This document shows, piece by piece, positions 10,301-17,914 of a stretch of DNA of 64,000 bases; positions within the stretch are counted from its first letter, which is position 1, and every line of letters begins with the position of its first letter. The notes under the pieces were generated by a model. The model saw only the letters and a list, made by a program, of their open reading frames with translations, had not been told where the DNA came from and did no database searches. This DNA is from Legionella sp. PC1000 (GTDB taxonomy: Bacteria; Pseudomonadota; Gammaproteobacteria; Legionellales; Legionellaceae). A program made the position numbers and the translations under genes. The stretch is taken from NCBI RefSeq assembly GCF_014109805.1, contig NZ_CP059400.1, forward strand, positions 404,001 through 468,000, written 5' to 3'.

Positions 10301-10541
10301 AGTATTTAAGGTGAATGAAGGCAGACCACACGTTTTGGATTTTATAAAAAATAACGAAATCGATTTTATTGTAAATACAACTGAGGGCAAGCAAGCAATT
10401 GCCGATTCTTTTGCAATCAGACGCAATGCATTACAACACAAGGTTAGCTATACTACGACCTTGTCAGGAGCTGAGGCCGCTTGTTTGGCTATGAAATATG
10501 AAGATAGAGAAACGGTAACTCGATTGCAGGATTTACATTAG
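7338..10541 (+). CDS. carB: Carbamoyl-phosphate synthase large subunit CarB
   Basis: The synthetase subunit of carbamoyl-phosphate synthase makes carbamoyl phosphate from bicarbonate, ammonia (delivered by CarA) and two ATP, for pyrimidines and arginine. The 1067-aa length is standard. It shows two homologous ATP-grasp halves: the first begins [21 protein letters not shown] near residue 10, the second [20 protein letters not shown] near residue 560. Each has an EMNPR or EVNPR metal-binding motif, and a C-terminal MGS-like allosteric domain follows from about residue 935. The small-subunit gene carA is not adjacent or anywhere else in the window, unlike the usual carAB operon. Confidence 0.97.
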   Translation: MPKRTDIKSILILGAGPIVIGQACEFDYSGTQAVRALKEEGYRVILVNSNPATIMTDPELADATYIEPVSWKEVARIIEIERPDALLPTMGGQTALNCALDLVREGILAKYDVEMIGATREAIDRAEDREKFRQLMIKIGLDMPRSAIAHSMEEAIQVQAQLGYPAIIRPSFTMGGSGGGIAYNREEFEEICMRGLELSPTHELLIDESVLGWKEFEMEVVRDKNDNCIIVCTIENFDPMGVHTGDSITVAPAQTLTDKEYQRMRDAAIKVLRAVGVDTGGSNVQFAVNPEDGRMLVVEMNPRVSRSSALASKATGFPIAKVAAKLAVGYTLDELKNEITGGKTPASFEPSIDYVVTKVPRFNFDKFPQTSDILTTQMKSVGEVMAIGSNFQESLQKAIRGLEIGRCGLHPLFKKSDLARLRGHLREPTPDRLWYIADAFRNNITLEEIHQESRVDPWFLAQVEELVALERSMTGKKLADIDALTLRLLKQRGFADAYLANIWSCSEEEVRKQRKELGIVPVYKRIDSCAGEFPSDTAYMYSCYETSCEARPDTHKKKIMILGGGPNRIGQGIEFDYCCVHAAMALRNAGCQTIMVNCNPETVSTDFDTSDRLYFEPLTLEDVLGIVDVEKPEGVIVHYGGQTPLKLARALEANGVKIIGTSPDAIDRAEDRDRFQKLVTELKLHQPDNGTVRSEAEAIALANKIGYPLVVRPSYVLGGRAMEVVYQEDDLRHYLSHAVAVSNDSPVLLDKFLNDAIEVDIDAVCDGKEVLIGAVMEHIEQAGIHSGDSACTLPPFSLSVVVQQDLMEQMRQMALNLGVVGLINAQFAIQADDIYVLEVNPRASRTVPFVSKATGLPLAKIAALCKLGISLKEQGLSQNHHMPSFYSIKLPVFPFIKFSGVDSILGPEMKSTGEVMGIARRFGQAYAKAQLGAGSNISKRRRAFVSVRDADKTRVGEIAKRLIELGFEIIATRGTALALQAAGVDCRRVFKVNEGRPHVLDFIKNNEIDFIVNTTEGKQAIADSFAIRRNALQHKVSYTTTLSGAEAACLAMKYEDRETVTRLQDLH

Positions 10542-10681
10542 GATCTATTTACATTTCTACTATCTTGGCCAAAATGGCCTGATTTTCTGCGCTCCGATGC
10601 TCACATACCTTATGTATGCTGCGCTTCGGTACTCGAAAATCAGGCCATTTTGGCTCAAGCTAGCGAAATGTAAACAGACCC
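10541..10681. repeat. 141-bp near-perfect palindromic (MITE-like) element
   Basis: Immediately after the carB stop, GGATCTATTTACATTTC at 10541 pairs with GAAATGTAAACAGACCC ending at 10681. Within it, GCCAAAATGGCCTGATTTTC pairs with its complement on the other arm. The centre (10600-10620) is a shorter palindrome around CATAC/GTATG. The whole element can fold into one long cruciform or hairpin. No protein is encoded. It looks like a non-autonomous mobile repeat and may also terminate carB transcription. No second copy is present in the window. Confidence 0.75.
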
Positions 10682-10705
10682 TAATAAAAATAAAAAGTGC
10701 ATAGT

Positions 10706-10730
10706 CTGGGTGCAACGTAGCGAAACCCAG
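10706..10730. repeat. CTGGGT/ACCCAG hairpin repeat
   Basis: A short REP-like hairpin (CTGGGT, loop, ACCCAG) in the 317-bp carB-greA gap, 25 bp past the 141-bp palindrome. A related CCTGGG/CCCAGG hairpin follows greA at 11359-11385. I recall this type of hairpin as common between Legionella genes. No gene is seen in the gap. Confidence 0.5.
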
Positions 10731-10858
10731 GGGGTAAACATTAGGCTTCGTTTTTACCAAGACCGCACTTATTACTGAGCTTAATGATCTCGTTTTCACC
10801 TTGATGTGAGAATGGGGTTAAAAGATAAATTACCAGGGAATTATTTTTTGAGGTAGAT

Positions 10859-11335
10859 ATGAGCAAACACCCCATGACAGTTGAAGGTGCAGAAGCACTT
10901 AATTCAGAATTACAGCGATTAAAATTTGTTGATAGGCCTCGTATTGTTGAAGCGATTGCTACAGCAAGGGAACATGGTGATTTGAAAGAAAACGCCGAAT
11001 ATCATGCAGCCCGGGAACAGCAAAGCTTTAATGAAGGGCGTATTCAAGAACTGGAAGCAAAATTATCTCATGCACAAATTATTGATATCAGCAAATTGCA
11101 GAATAACGGCAAGGTAGTCTTTGGTTGTACCGTCACAGTATGTCATATCGCAACAGATGCGAAGGTGACCTACAAAATTGTTGGTGAAGATGAGGCTGAC
11201 ATTAAACAGAATAAAATCTCCTACAGTTCTCCTATTGGCCGTGCTTTAATAGGTAAAGAACTGGATGATTCAGTCACCGTAAACACACCAGGCGGTATGG
11301 TGGAGTATGAAATTGTTGATGTAGAATACATCTAA
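10859..11335 (+). CDS. greA: Transcription elongation factor GreA
   Basis: GreA binds the RNA polymerase secondary channel and stimulates cleavage of backtracked RNA. The 158-aa length is exact for the family. The N-terminal coiled coil carries the acidic tip motif [14 protein letters not shown] (residues about 38-51), where the Asp and Glu coordinate the catalytic magnesium. The C-terminal FKBP-like domain ends with [14 protein letters not shown] and [13 protein letters not shown]. Start is ATG 10859. It has its own upstream region after the palindromic repeats, and a hairpin follows the stop. Confidence 0.96.
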   Translation: MSKHPMTVEGAEALNSELQRLKFVDRPRIVEAIATAREHGDLKENAEYHAAREQQSFNEGRIQELEAKLSHAQIIDISKLQNNGKVVFGCTVTVCHIATDAKVTYKIVGEDEADIKQNKISYSSPIGRALIGKELDDSVTVNTPGGMVEYEIVDVEYI

Positions 11336-11358
11336 TTTCCATCAAATTTTTCCTATAG

Positions 11359-11385
11359 CCTGGGGGAGTCGCGGCAAAACCCAGG
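11359..11385. terminator. Hairpin downstream of greA
   Basis: An inverted repeat (CCTGGG...CCCAGG) begins 23 bp after the greA stop. It lacks a clean U-run, so it may be a REP-type repeat rather than a classical terminator. It is of the same type as the hairpin at 10706-10730. Confidence 0.4.
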
Positions 11386-11519
11386 TTTGAGCGCATCTGT
11401 TGTCTCAATTCATAAAGTAACAAAAGGTCTATAATTATAGCGAGCATTGAAACATGCTTTGAATGAAGCATGGCAAAATATGAATGTAATTTCGGTGTTA
11501 ATTATTACAGGAAGTAATA

Positions 11520-14141
11520 ATGGACCTATTTTCTGAATGGTTTCAAGTAACCCCAATTCCAGCGAATACAATCACCGGCTATTATGATTGGAAGTTGGTG
11601 GCCTTATCCTATGTCATTGCAGTACTTGCCTCATATGTAGCCTTAAATCTGGTGGGTCGACTTCGCGCCACCAGGACTAATCATGCACGAATTTATTTGC
11701 TTCTGGGCGGTGCTTTTGCTATGGGGGCAGGGATATGGTCTATGCATTTTGTTGGAATGTTAGCCTTCATTATGCCCATGTCCATGGAATATGATTTCAG
11801 TTGGACTCTCGCTTCGTTAATTGTTGCGATACTCGCTTCAGCGTTAGCATTGTTTATTTTGCAAAAAAAAGATTATTCCGTGCTGCATTTTGCTTTGGGT
11901 GGCTTGGTCGTTGGTCTTGCTATATCCTCTATGCACTACATGGGGATGGAAGGAATGAAAAGCCATGTCCATATTCATTATTTACCGGGTTTATTTTTTC
12001 TTTCTATTCTCATTGGAATTGCAGCAGCGGAAACCGCCATTTGGTTGGCAATACAGAGTAATTATGGTTCGTATAAAAGACAATTTAATCTAAAATTTAT
12101 TAGTTCCCTATTAATGGGATTGGCTATTTGTGGCATGCATTATACAGGGATGGCCGCTGCTGTATTTACTCCCAGTTTATCACACGTTATTACCAGTGAA
12201 GATCTTTCAGTACAGTCACATTATTTAGCTTTTTCTGTGGCGGGGATCACGGGATTAATCTTGATTATTGCACTTATTGCATCGGGCTATTACAAGAAAA
12301 TGATCACTGCTATAGCAAATGAGAAAGAATTTCTTAACGCAATGCTTGATAATTTAGAGGATGGAATCATTGCGTGTAATGCGGAAGGCCGAATTACCGT
12401 TTTAAACCATACAATTCAAAAATACATCCAGTCAGACAAGTCGAATAAAGACATGAACAATATATTGGATTATTTTAGCCTTTTTACAATGAATAATAAT
12501 CCAATTAGTCCTGATGATTTTCCCCTTAAACGAGCTTTAAATGGAGAACGTGTGCGCGGTGTCGAACTCCTGCTAAACATTAAACAAAATGGAACTCGTA
12601 ATGTAGTAATTGACGGACAAAAAATTATTAATTCGGAAGGAAATAACTTAGGAGCAGTTATTGTAATTCATGATATCACTGATTTAAAACAAACTGAGAA
12701 ATTAAAAAATGAATTTGTTTCTATAGTCAGTCATGAATTACGTACACCTATTACATCCATACGGGGTTCTTTAGGATTATTAGTGGGTGGGGTCATGGGG
12801 GAATTTCCTGAAAAGGTAAAAAAATTGCTTGAAATAGCGAATAATAACTGTGAACGCTTACTATTGTTAATTAATGATATTCTGGATATTGAAAAAATTG
12901 AAGCTGGAAAAATGGATTTTGAATTAAAAACAACCAACTTAAATAAAATAATAGCAGAGTCAATTGATGTTAATAAAATATATGGAGATAAATTTGGAGT
13001 AAAAATTGAATTAATACCGCCTAATAAAGACTATTTAGTAACCGTTGATTCAGATCGTTTAATGCAAGTTTTAACGAATCTCATTTCTAATGCCTGCAAA
13101 TTTTCTTATGAAAATGAGAAAGTTATTTTAAGGATGAAACAAATTGATGCATCGGTGCGTGTCTCCATTTCCAATAAGGGTAAAGGAATATCACCGGAAT
13201 TCCAGCCACGTATTTTTCAAAAATTTTCTCAAGGAGACGCATCAACTACTCGCGGAAAAGGAGGCACGGGCTTAGGGCTAAATATAAGTAAGACTATCAT
13301 TGAAAAATTAGGCGGAACGTTAAATTTTGAAAGCAATCCCAATGATCTAACTACCTTTTATTTTGATTTGCCAATATCCCAGCAACCAGCTTTTGTCCAA
13401 GAAAATCAAATGTTAATGCCAGAAGATAAAAAGAGATTACTTATTTGTGAAGATGATAGGGATCAAGCAAATTATCTTAAATTACTTTTAGAATCAGCAG
13501 GTTTTATTGTGAAGGTTGCTAATAGTGCAGAAGAGACACGAAAATTATTAGAAAAATATGAGTTTCACGCGCTCTTATTGGATTTAATATTACCGGATCA
13601 AGACGGTATTTCATTTATTAGAGAGTTGCGTACAAATAAAAAAACGATGACGCTACCCATTATTGTACTTTCAGTAATTGCTCAAACAGGGAAAGAGTTA
13701 TCTAATGGAAATGCGGTTTCAATAATCGATTGGTTAGATAAGCCCATTGATTTTAATAAATTACTTTCCGCAATTAATAAAGTCCAGAAGGTAGATCCTC
13801 AGAGTAAGCCTCATATATTGCATGTTGAGGATAATAAGGATACCCAAGCCATTGTAGGAACACTTCTTGAAAAACACGCAATCATTTCAAATGCAAATAA
13901 CTTACACGAAGCAAAAGAAATGCTTGAAAAAGACAAATATAATTTGATTATCTTGGATTTATTGTTGCCTGATGGAAATGGTGCGGAAATTTTACCCTTG
14001 ATCTCCAAATATCATGCGCCAGTAGTTGTATTTTCTGACACCAAATTAAATGAAGATTATTCCAAGTTCGTTAGCCAAGCATTGCTTAAGTCAAATTCGT
14101 CAAATGAAATTTTATTAAATACCATCAAAAACCTTCTTTAA
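11520..14141 (+). CDS. Hybrid sensor histidine kinase with MHYT sensor and two receiver domains
   Basis: An 873-aa inner-membrane kinase. Residues 1-255 are a seven-helix MHYT sensor with the three diagnostic repeats MHFVGM, MHYMGM and MHYTGM, proposed to bind a metal and sense a diatomic gas. A PAS-like domain (about 265-390) follows, then HisKA with H405 in SHELRTP, a HATPase with GxGLGL near 580, and two receivers with acceptors D688 (LLLDLILP) and D813 (LILDLLLP). The second receiver is degenerate after its acceptor. AGGAAG lies just upstream of ATG 11520. It heads a three-gene operon ending in a diguanylate cyclase. Confidence 0.92.
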   Translation: MDLFSEWFQVTPIPANTITGYYDWKLVALSYVIAVLASYVALNLVGRLRATRTNHARIYLLLGGAFAMGAGIWSMHFVGMLAFIMPMSMEYDFSWTLASLIVAILASALALFILQKKDYSVLHFALGGLVVGLAISSMHYMGMEGMKSHVHIHYLPGLFFLSILIGIAAAETAIWLAIQSNYGSYKRQFNLKFISSLLMGLAICGMHYTGMAAAVFTPSLSHVITSEDLSVQSHYLAFSVAGITGLILIIALIASGYYKKMITAIANEKEFLNAMLDNLEDGIIACNAEGRITVLNHTIQKYIQSDKSNKDMNNILDYFSLFTMNNNPISPDDFPLKRALNGERVRGVELLLNIKQNGTRNVVIDGQKIINSEGNNLGAVIVIHDITDLKQTEKLKNEFVSIVSHELRTPITSIRGSLGLLVGGVMGEFPEKVKKLLEIANNNCERLLLLINDILDIEKIEAGKMDFELKTTNLNKIIAESIDVNKIYGDKFGVKIELIPPNKDYLVTVDSDRLMQVLTNLISNACKFSYENEKVILRMKQIDASVRVSISNKGKGISPEFQPRIFQKFSQGDASTTRGKGGTGLGLNISKTIIEKLGGTLNFESNPNDLTTFYFDLPISQQPAFVQENQMLMPEDKKRLLICEDDRDQANYLKLLLESAGFIVKVANSAEETRKLLEKYEFHALLLDLILPDQDGISFIRELRTNKKTMTLPIIVLSVIAQTGKELSNGNAVSIIDWLDKPIDFNKLLSAINKVQKVDPQSKPHILHVEDNKDTQAIVGTLLEKHAIISNANNLHEAKEMLEKDKYNLIILDLLLPDGNGAEILPLISKYHAPVVVFSDTKLNEDYSKFVSQALLKSNSSNEILLNTIKNLL

Positions 14142-14163
14142 GTACTGATTAAAGGAGAAAAAT

Positions 14164-14556
14164 ATGTCCAGTAAAGAACTTAAAAAAATTTTGTATGCTG
14201 AAGATGAAGCGGATATAAGAGCAATTGCTCAAATTGCTTTGGAAGATATTGGTGGGTTTACAGTAAAATATTGTTCTAATGGAAAAAAAATTCTTGAAGC
14301 AGCAAAAGAATACATTCCTGATTTGCTCTTATTGGATGTGATGATGCCTGAAATGGATGGACCCACCACGTTACGTGAATTACGTAAGAACCCCGATTTT
14401 ATAAAAATACCTGTTATATTTATGACTGCTAAAATACAAATTAAGGAGATAGAAGAATATAAAGCAATAGGAGCAATTGATGTAATTAAAAAACCCTTTG
14501 ATCCTTTGACGCTTGCCACGTCAATAAAAAATGCATGGTTGAAATACAATGGATGA
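14164..14556 (+). CDS. Single-domain response regulator (CheY-like)
   Basis: A 130-aa lone receiver with the acidic pair AEDEAD (residues about 16-21), phospho-acceptor D58 (LLLDVMMPEMDG), conserved Thr in FMTAK and Lys in IKKPFDP. It has no output domain, so it acts as a phosphorelay carrier or a protein-interaction switch. AAAGGAG precedes the ATG. It lies 22 bp after the hybrid kinase and overlaps the next gene by 8 bp. It probably shuttles phosphate from the kinase to the HPt domain of the next protein. Confidence 0.93.
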   Translation: MSSKELKKILYAEDEADIRAIAQIALEDIGGFTVKYCSNGKKILEAAKEYIPDLLLLDVMMPEMDGPTTLRELRKNPDFIKIPVIFMTAKIQIKEIEEYKAIGAIDVIKKPFDPLTLATSIKNAWLKYNG

Positions 14557-16180
14557 AAATATACAGAAAAAATTACATGATCTCATGGTTCTCTATAGCA
14601 AGAATCTCCCTGAGAGAATTCATAATATAGAGATGCAATGGCATGCACAACTTAAAAAATGGGATTTAGTAGGCTTTCAAAATTTTCATCGAGATGTCCA
14701 TAGTTTGTGTGGCTCGGCGGGTACCTATGGTTATACTGAACTAAGTAAGACAGCACGCCAAATGGAAATATTATTAAAGGAAATTCTTGCTAATAGAAAG
14801 TTAACTCATGATGATCAAGAAAAAATTAATTCTTTTTTTAGCCAATTAAAAAGTGTATTAGCTTATGAATCTCCTAAAAACCCTTCAATCTTTTCAACTG
14901 AAATAAAACCCAAAGAGAATAAATTAGTATACGTATTGGAGCAGGAAGCTGAATTAGTCAATGAATTAATTCAAAGCCTCAAACAATCTGATTATAACGC
15001 ACAATATATAAAAGATATGACCTCATTATTGAATTCAGTGCAAGAAAAACAACCCATTGCAATAATTATCGATACAGATTATTTGAAAAAAGATGCCCCG
15101 GATCAACTGGTTGCCATGCAAGAGCAACAGAAAACGCCTATCCAATTGTTTTGTATTGTTCCTGATAATGAGTTATTACCGCGACTCATTGCTATACGTG
15201 CTGGTTGTGTCGCTTATTTCCAAAAGCCGCTGGATGTGGCTTATCTGGTGCAAGAATTGAATATAAATTGCAGTTCACCTGTTAACGAAGCCTATCGAAT
15301 TTTAATACTGGATGATTCGAAATCATTAGCTGAATATTATTCTTTGATTTTAAAACAGGCTGACATGATTACTCGTGTTATTACAAATCCATTGCAATTA
15401 TTAAAGGAACTTGAAACGTTCCAACCCGATTTAATTTTAATGGATATTTATATGCCGGAGTGTTCTGGTTTAGAGCTCGCTGTTTTGCTGCGCAAGGATA
15501 GAAGATATACAAAAATTCCTATTATTTTTCTATCTACGGAGGATGATAAAAATAAAAAATTAGCCGCAATCAGCTTAGGGGGGGATGATTTTCTTACCAA
15601 GCCTGTATCACCGCATGATTTAGTTTCCGCAGTACGTTCGCGATCAAACCGTGCAAGTATTTTAAATTATTATATGACTACAGATAGCCTGACCGGTTTA
15701 TTAAATCACTCAAGTATTTTGAATCGTTTGAATATTGAAATTATTAGAGCAAAACAACAGAATTCACTGCTGTCTTTTATCATGATCGATATTGATAATT
15801 TTAAATTAATTAATGACACCTATGGCCATCCATTTGGTGATCTTGTTATAAAGAAACTCGCCTCTTTATTGATGGTTAGTTTACGTAATCGGGACATCAT
15901 TGGTCGATATGGCGGGGAAGAGTTTGCTTTGATATTGCCTGGTGCTGATCTCAAAAGCAGTCAAAAAATTTGCAATGACTTGCGACTGCAATTTTCTCGA
16001 AATTATTTTACTGTCAATGAACAAAAAGTGTATGTCACAATCAGTATCGGAATTTCTAATTTTAACGGAAACCAAGATATCAATAGTATTGTAATCCAAG
16101 CAGATCAGGCTTTATATAAAGCCAAAAAAAATGGACGAAATCAAGTCGTTGTTTTTGATGAACACTTTATTTTGAATTAG
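14549..16180 (+). CDS. HPt-REC-REC-GGDEF diguanylate cyclase
   Basis: A 543-aa cytoplasmic protein. Residues 1-105 are an HPt domain with H51 in HSLCGSAG. Residues about 130-245 form a degenerate receiver. Residues 250-370 form an intact receiver with D299 (LILMDIYMP). Residues 375-540 are a GGDEF cyclase with GGEEF at 455-459. RNRD sits exactly five residues before GGEEF, a canonical inhibitory I-site, so product feedback by c-di-GMP is expected. It should convert two GTP to c-di-GMP under control of the upstream kinase. An HPt fused to the output enzyme is notable. Confidence 0.93.
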   Translation: MDENIQKKLHDLMVLYSKNLPERIHNIEMQWHAQLKKWDLVGFQNFHRDVHSLCGSAGTYGYTELSKTARQMEILLKEILANRKLTHDDQEKINSFFSQLKSVLAYESPKNPSIFSTEIKPKENKLVYVLEQEAELVNELIQSLKQSDYNAQYIKDMTSLLNSVQEKQPIAIIIDTDYLKKDAPDQLVAMQEQQKTPIQLFCIVPDNELLPRLIAIRAGCVAYFQKPLDVAYLVQELNINCSSPVNEAYRILILDDSKSLAEYYSLILKQADMITRVITNPLQLLKELETFQPDLILMDIYMPECSGLELAVLLRKDRRYTKIPIIFLSTEDDKNKKLAAISLGGDDFLTKPVSPHDLVSAVRSRSNRASILNYYMTTDSLTGLLNHSSILNRLNIEIIRAKQQNSLLSFIMIDIDNFKLINDTYGHPFGDLVIKKLASLLMVSLRNRDIIGRYGGEEFALILPGADLKSSQKICNDLRLQFSRNYFTVNEQKVYVTISIGISNFNGNQDINSIVIQADQALYKAKKNGRNQVVVFDEHFILN

Positions 16181-16213
16181 TTTTCAAAACCTGCCGTTTT
16201 GCACGAAGACATA

Positions 16214-16242
16214 CATAACCTGGATGTTGCATCCAGGTTATG
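16214..16242. terminator. Perfect hairpin between convergent genes
   Basis: CATAACCTGGATG and its exact complement flank a 3-nt loop, a 13-bp perfect stem, in the 73-bp gap between the GGDEF gene and the convergent Tim44-like gene. No strong U-run on either side. Its position suggests a bidirectional terminator. Confidence 0.6.
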
Positions 16243-16253
16243 GGTCGTAAGAA

Positions 16254-17084
16254 TTAAGGTTGAAATACTTCCTGCTGAATACCGCCAACAACCCATTGGG
16301 TACTATTAGTGAATTGACGAAAATGCCAAATTTCATCAAGTTGACTCATAGGCTCATCATCTTCTTTAATGGATCCGGTAAAGTGAACGCTTGCAACGAG
16401 TGAATTAGATTGTCTTGACACATCAAGTAACTTAGCGTCTAAAGTGATGACTTCTGTTTTATTTGACGTATTTCCACGCTCATCTAACTGCATCTTGATC
16501 TCTGCGAATACTTCGGGTGCTGTGAATTCACTCAAATCTTGAAGATTTTTTTGATCATAAGCAGCTTGCAAGCGGTTAAATGTTACTTTAGCTTCACGTA
16601 AAAAGGTTTCGGGCACAAAACCTGCAGGATATTGAGCAAAGTTATTCGCGGTACCGCTCTCTGAACTGCTGTTAAATGATTGACTAAAATTATTAAAAGG
16701 ATTTTGGTTAAAAGGCTTGGCTTGTCCTTGTGCTGACTGAAAACCTGGCTGCATTCTTTTGCGAAAAAAACCGATAACAAAAAAGAGAATTGCCCCAACA
16801 ATTAACCAGGATAAAATGCCATTGGCAAAGCCATGTCCCATAAATAAACTGGTCAGCAAGCCGCCAATTAATAAGCCACTGAGTAATCCTCCCCATCTAC
16901 TGGGATTTTTTGCGCTTTGTCCCAGAACACTGGACTTCTGTACCTTATTGGGTGAAAACAAGGCACTTTGGGAACGCTGGATGCCAAAACTTCTACCGGC
17001 GCCAAAGCGTTTAGCAGATGCTTCGTTAACCAACAGTCCAAAGCTTAGTAATGCAATAAGGAAATAGGAAATAAACGTACGCAT
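16254..17084 (-). CDS. Tim44-like domain membrane protein
   Basis: A 276-aa protein. Residues 1-24 are a signal peptide ending ASA. There is a basic Ser-rich segment to residue 60, then a glycine-rich hydrophobic stretch (about 65-105) ending in FFRKRM, a Gln/Asn-rich linker, and a Tim44-like NTF2-fold domain from about residue 150 (ETFLREAKVTFNRLQAAYDQKNL ... VASVHFTGSI ... DEIWHFRQ). Bacterial members of this family are exported or membrane-associated, with no established function. It is on the same strand as icmHF but separated by an orphan gene and gaps, so a link to secretion is only positional. Confidence 0.82.
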   Translation of the reverse strand: MRTFISYFLIALLSFGLLVNEASAKRFGAGRSFGIQRSQSALFSPNKVQKSSVLGQSAKNPSRWGGLLSGLLIGGLLTSLFMGHGFANGILSWLIVGAILFFVIGFFRKRMQPGFQSAQGQAKPFNQNPFNNFSQSFNSSSESGTANNFAQYPAGFVPETFLREAKVTFNRLQAAYDQKNLQDLSEFTAPEVFAEIKMQLDERGNTSNKTEVITLDAKLLDVSRQSNSLVASVHFTGSIKEDDEPMSQLDEIWHFRQFTNSTQWVVGGIQQEVFQP

Positions 17085-17335
17085 GGTATGAGACCCTTTT
17101 TTTAAAAGAGTTAACAGTATATATGAATTCTATTGAATCCGCCTCTTTGTGATTAAAATTTTAACGATAAGGTTTGTATATAAGAATGTTGTGTAATGAT
17201 GCCGCATTGAGGATGCTTTTGGGGAGTATTTCCCTGCTCTTAGGCATAATGCTTTGCTGGATTCAAACAAACGCGTTTTGAATTCAGGTTCGTAAGACCA
17301 GAACTCGAGCCTAACTCAAGCTCGACTTGATAACT

Positions 17336-17806
17336 TCACATTTTCTTTACGAAATCTTCGTTCGCAACATCGGTCGATATTTTTGTATTTTCAAGTTCGT
17401 CTTTATATTTTTTAAAATTTCCAGCAACCGCTTGAACATCCTCTTTTTCATCTTTATTCGCTTTATAGGATTCTGAAAATACTGAACCCTTAGACTTGAA
17501 AAGCTCTTTACCAAAAAATTGATTTATGAATAATTTGAATTCATTAACTGTGCCGGGGGCCACTTTCATTGCTTTCTCATATTTAGTGACAATATCCAGA
17601 GCGTCTTGGATTAATTTTTGTTGCGCTTTTAGGGAGGAAGAATTTGGATTTTTCTCATCTTCAGCCAATAGGGCTCTGAATTCTGTTTCCAGAGCAAATG
17701 CTGCTCTTCCTGCAAGATGCTTTTGCGAATAACCATATTTATAGTCAAGTTCTTTCACGTCCTTATAGAATTTTTCCACTGCTTGATGCGCCTTCGATTT
17801 AGGCAT
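17336..17806 (-). CDS. Hypothetical helical protein downstream of icmF
   Basis: A 156-aa soluble, Lys/Glu-rich, all-helical protein with no signal peptide or membrane segment. No family recognised. The tail is charged (NTKISTDVANEDFVKKM). It lies about 110 bp downstream of icmF on the same strand, behind an A/T-rich gap, and probably has its own promoter. The size, charge and position next to Dot/Icm genes are compatible with a small effector or an accessory protein; there is no direct evidence. The 250-bp region between it and the Tim44-like gene holds no feature I can support. Confidence 0.6.
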   Translation of the reverse strand: MPKSKAHQAVEKFYKDVKELDYKYGYSQKHLAGRAAFALETEFRALLAEDEKNPNSSSLKAQQKLIQDALDIVTKYEKAMKVAPGTVNEFKLFINQFFGKELFKSKGSVFSESYKANKDEKEDVQAVAGNFKKYKDELENTKISTDVANEDFVKKM

Positions 17807-17914
17807 ATGTAATTCCTTAAATCTAGTTTCTGATGTATTAAACTATAGATGAATTAAAGAGTTTATACAAAAACGGTACCTGATAAATTAGAAATAAAAC
17901 AAAATTTTAAAGAA

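Noticed and set aside
10112..10441. 109-aa ORF antisense to the carB 3' end
   Set aside because: Shadow of carB codon structure with no independent start signals or recognisable protein.
14229..14549. 106-aa ORF antisense to the single-domain response regulator
   Set aside because: Mirror frame of a clear receiver domain. Hydrophobicity comes from reading the complement of Asp/Glu/Lys codons.
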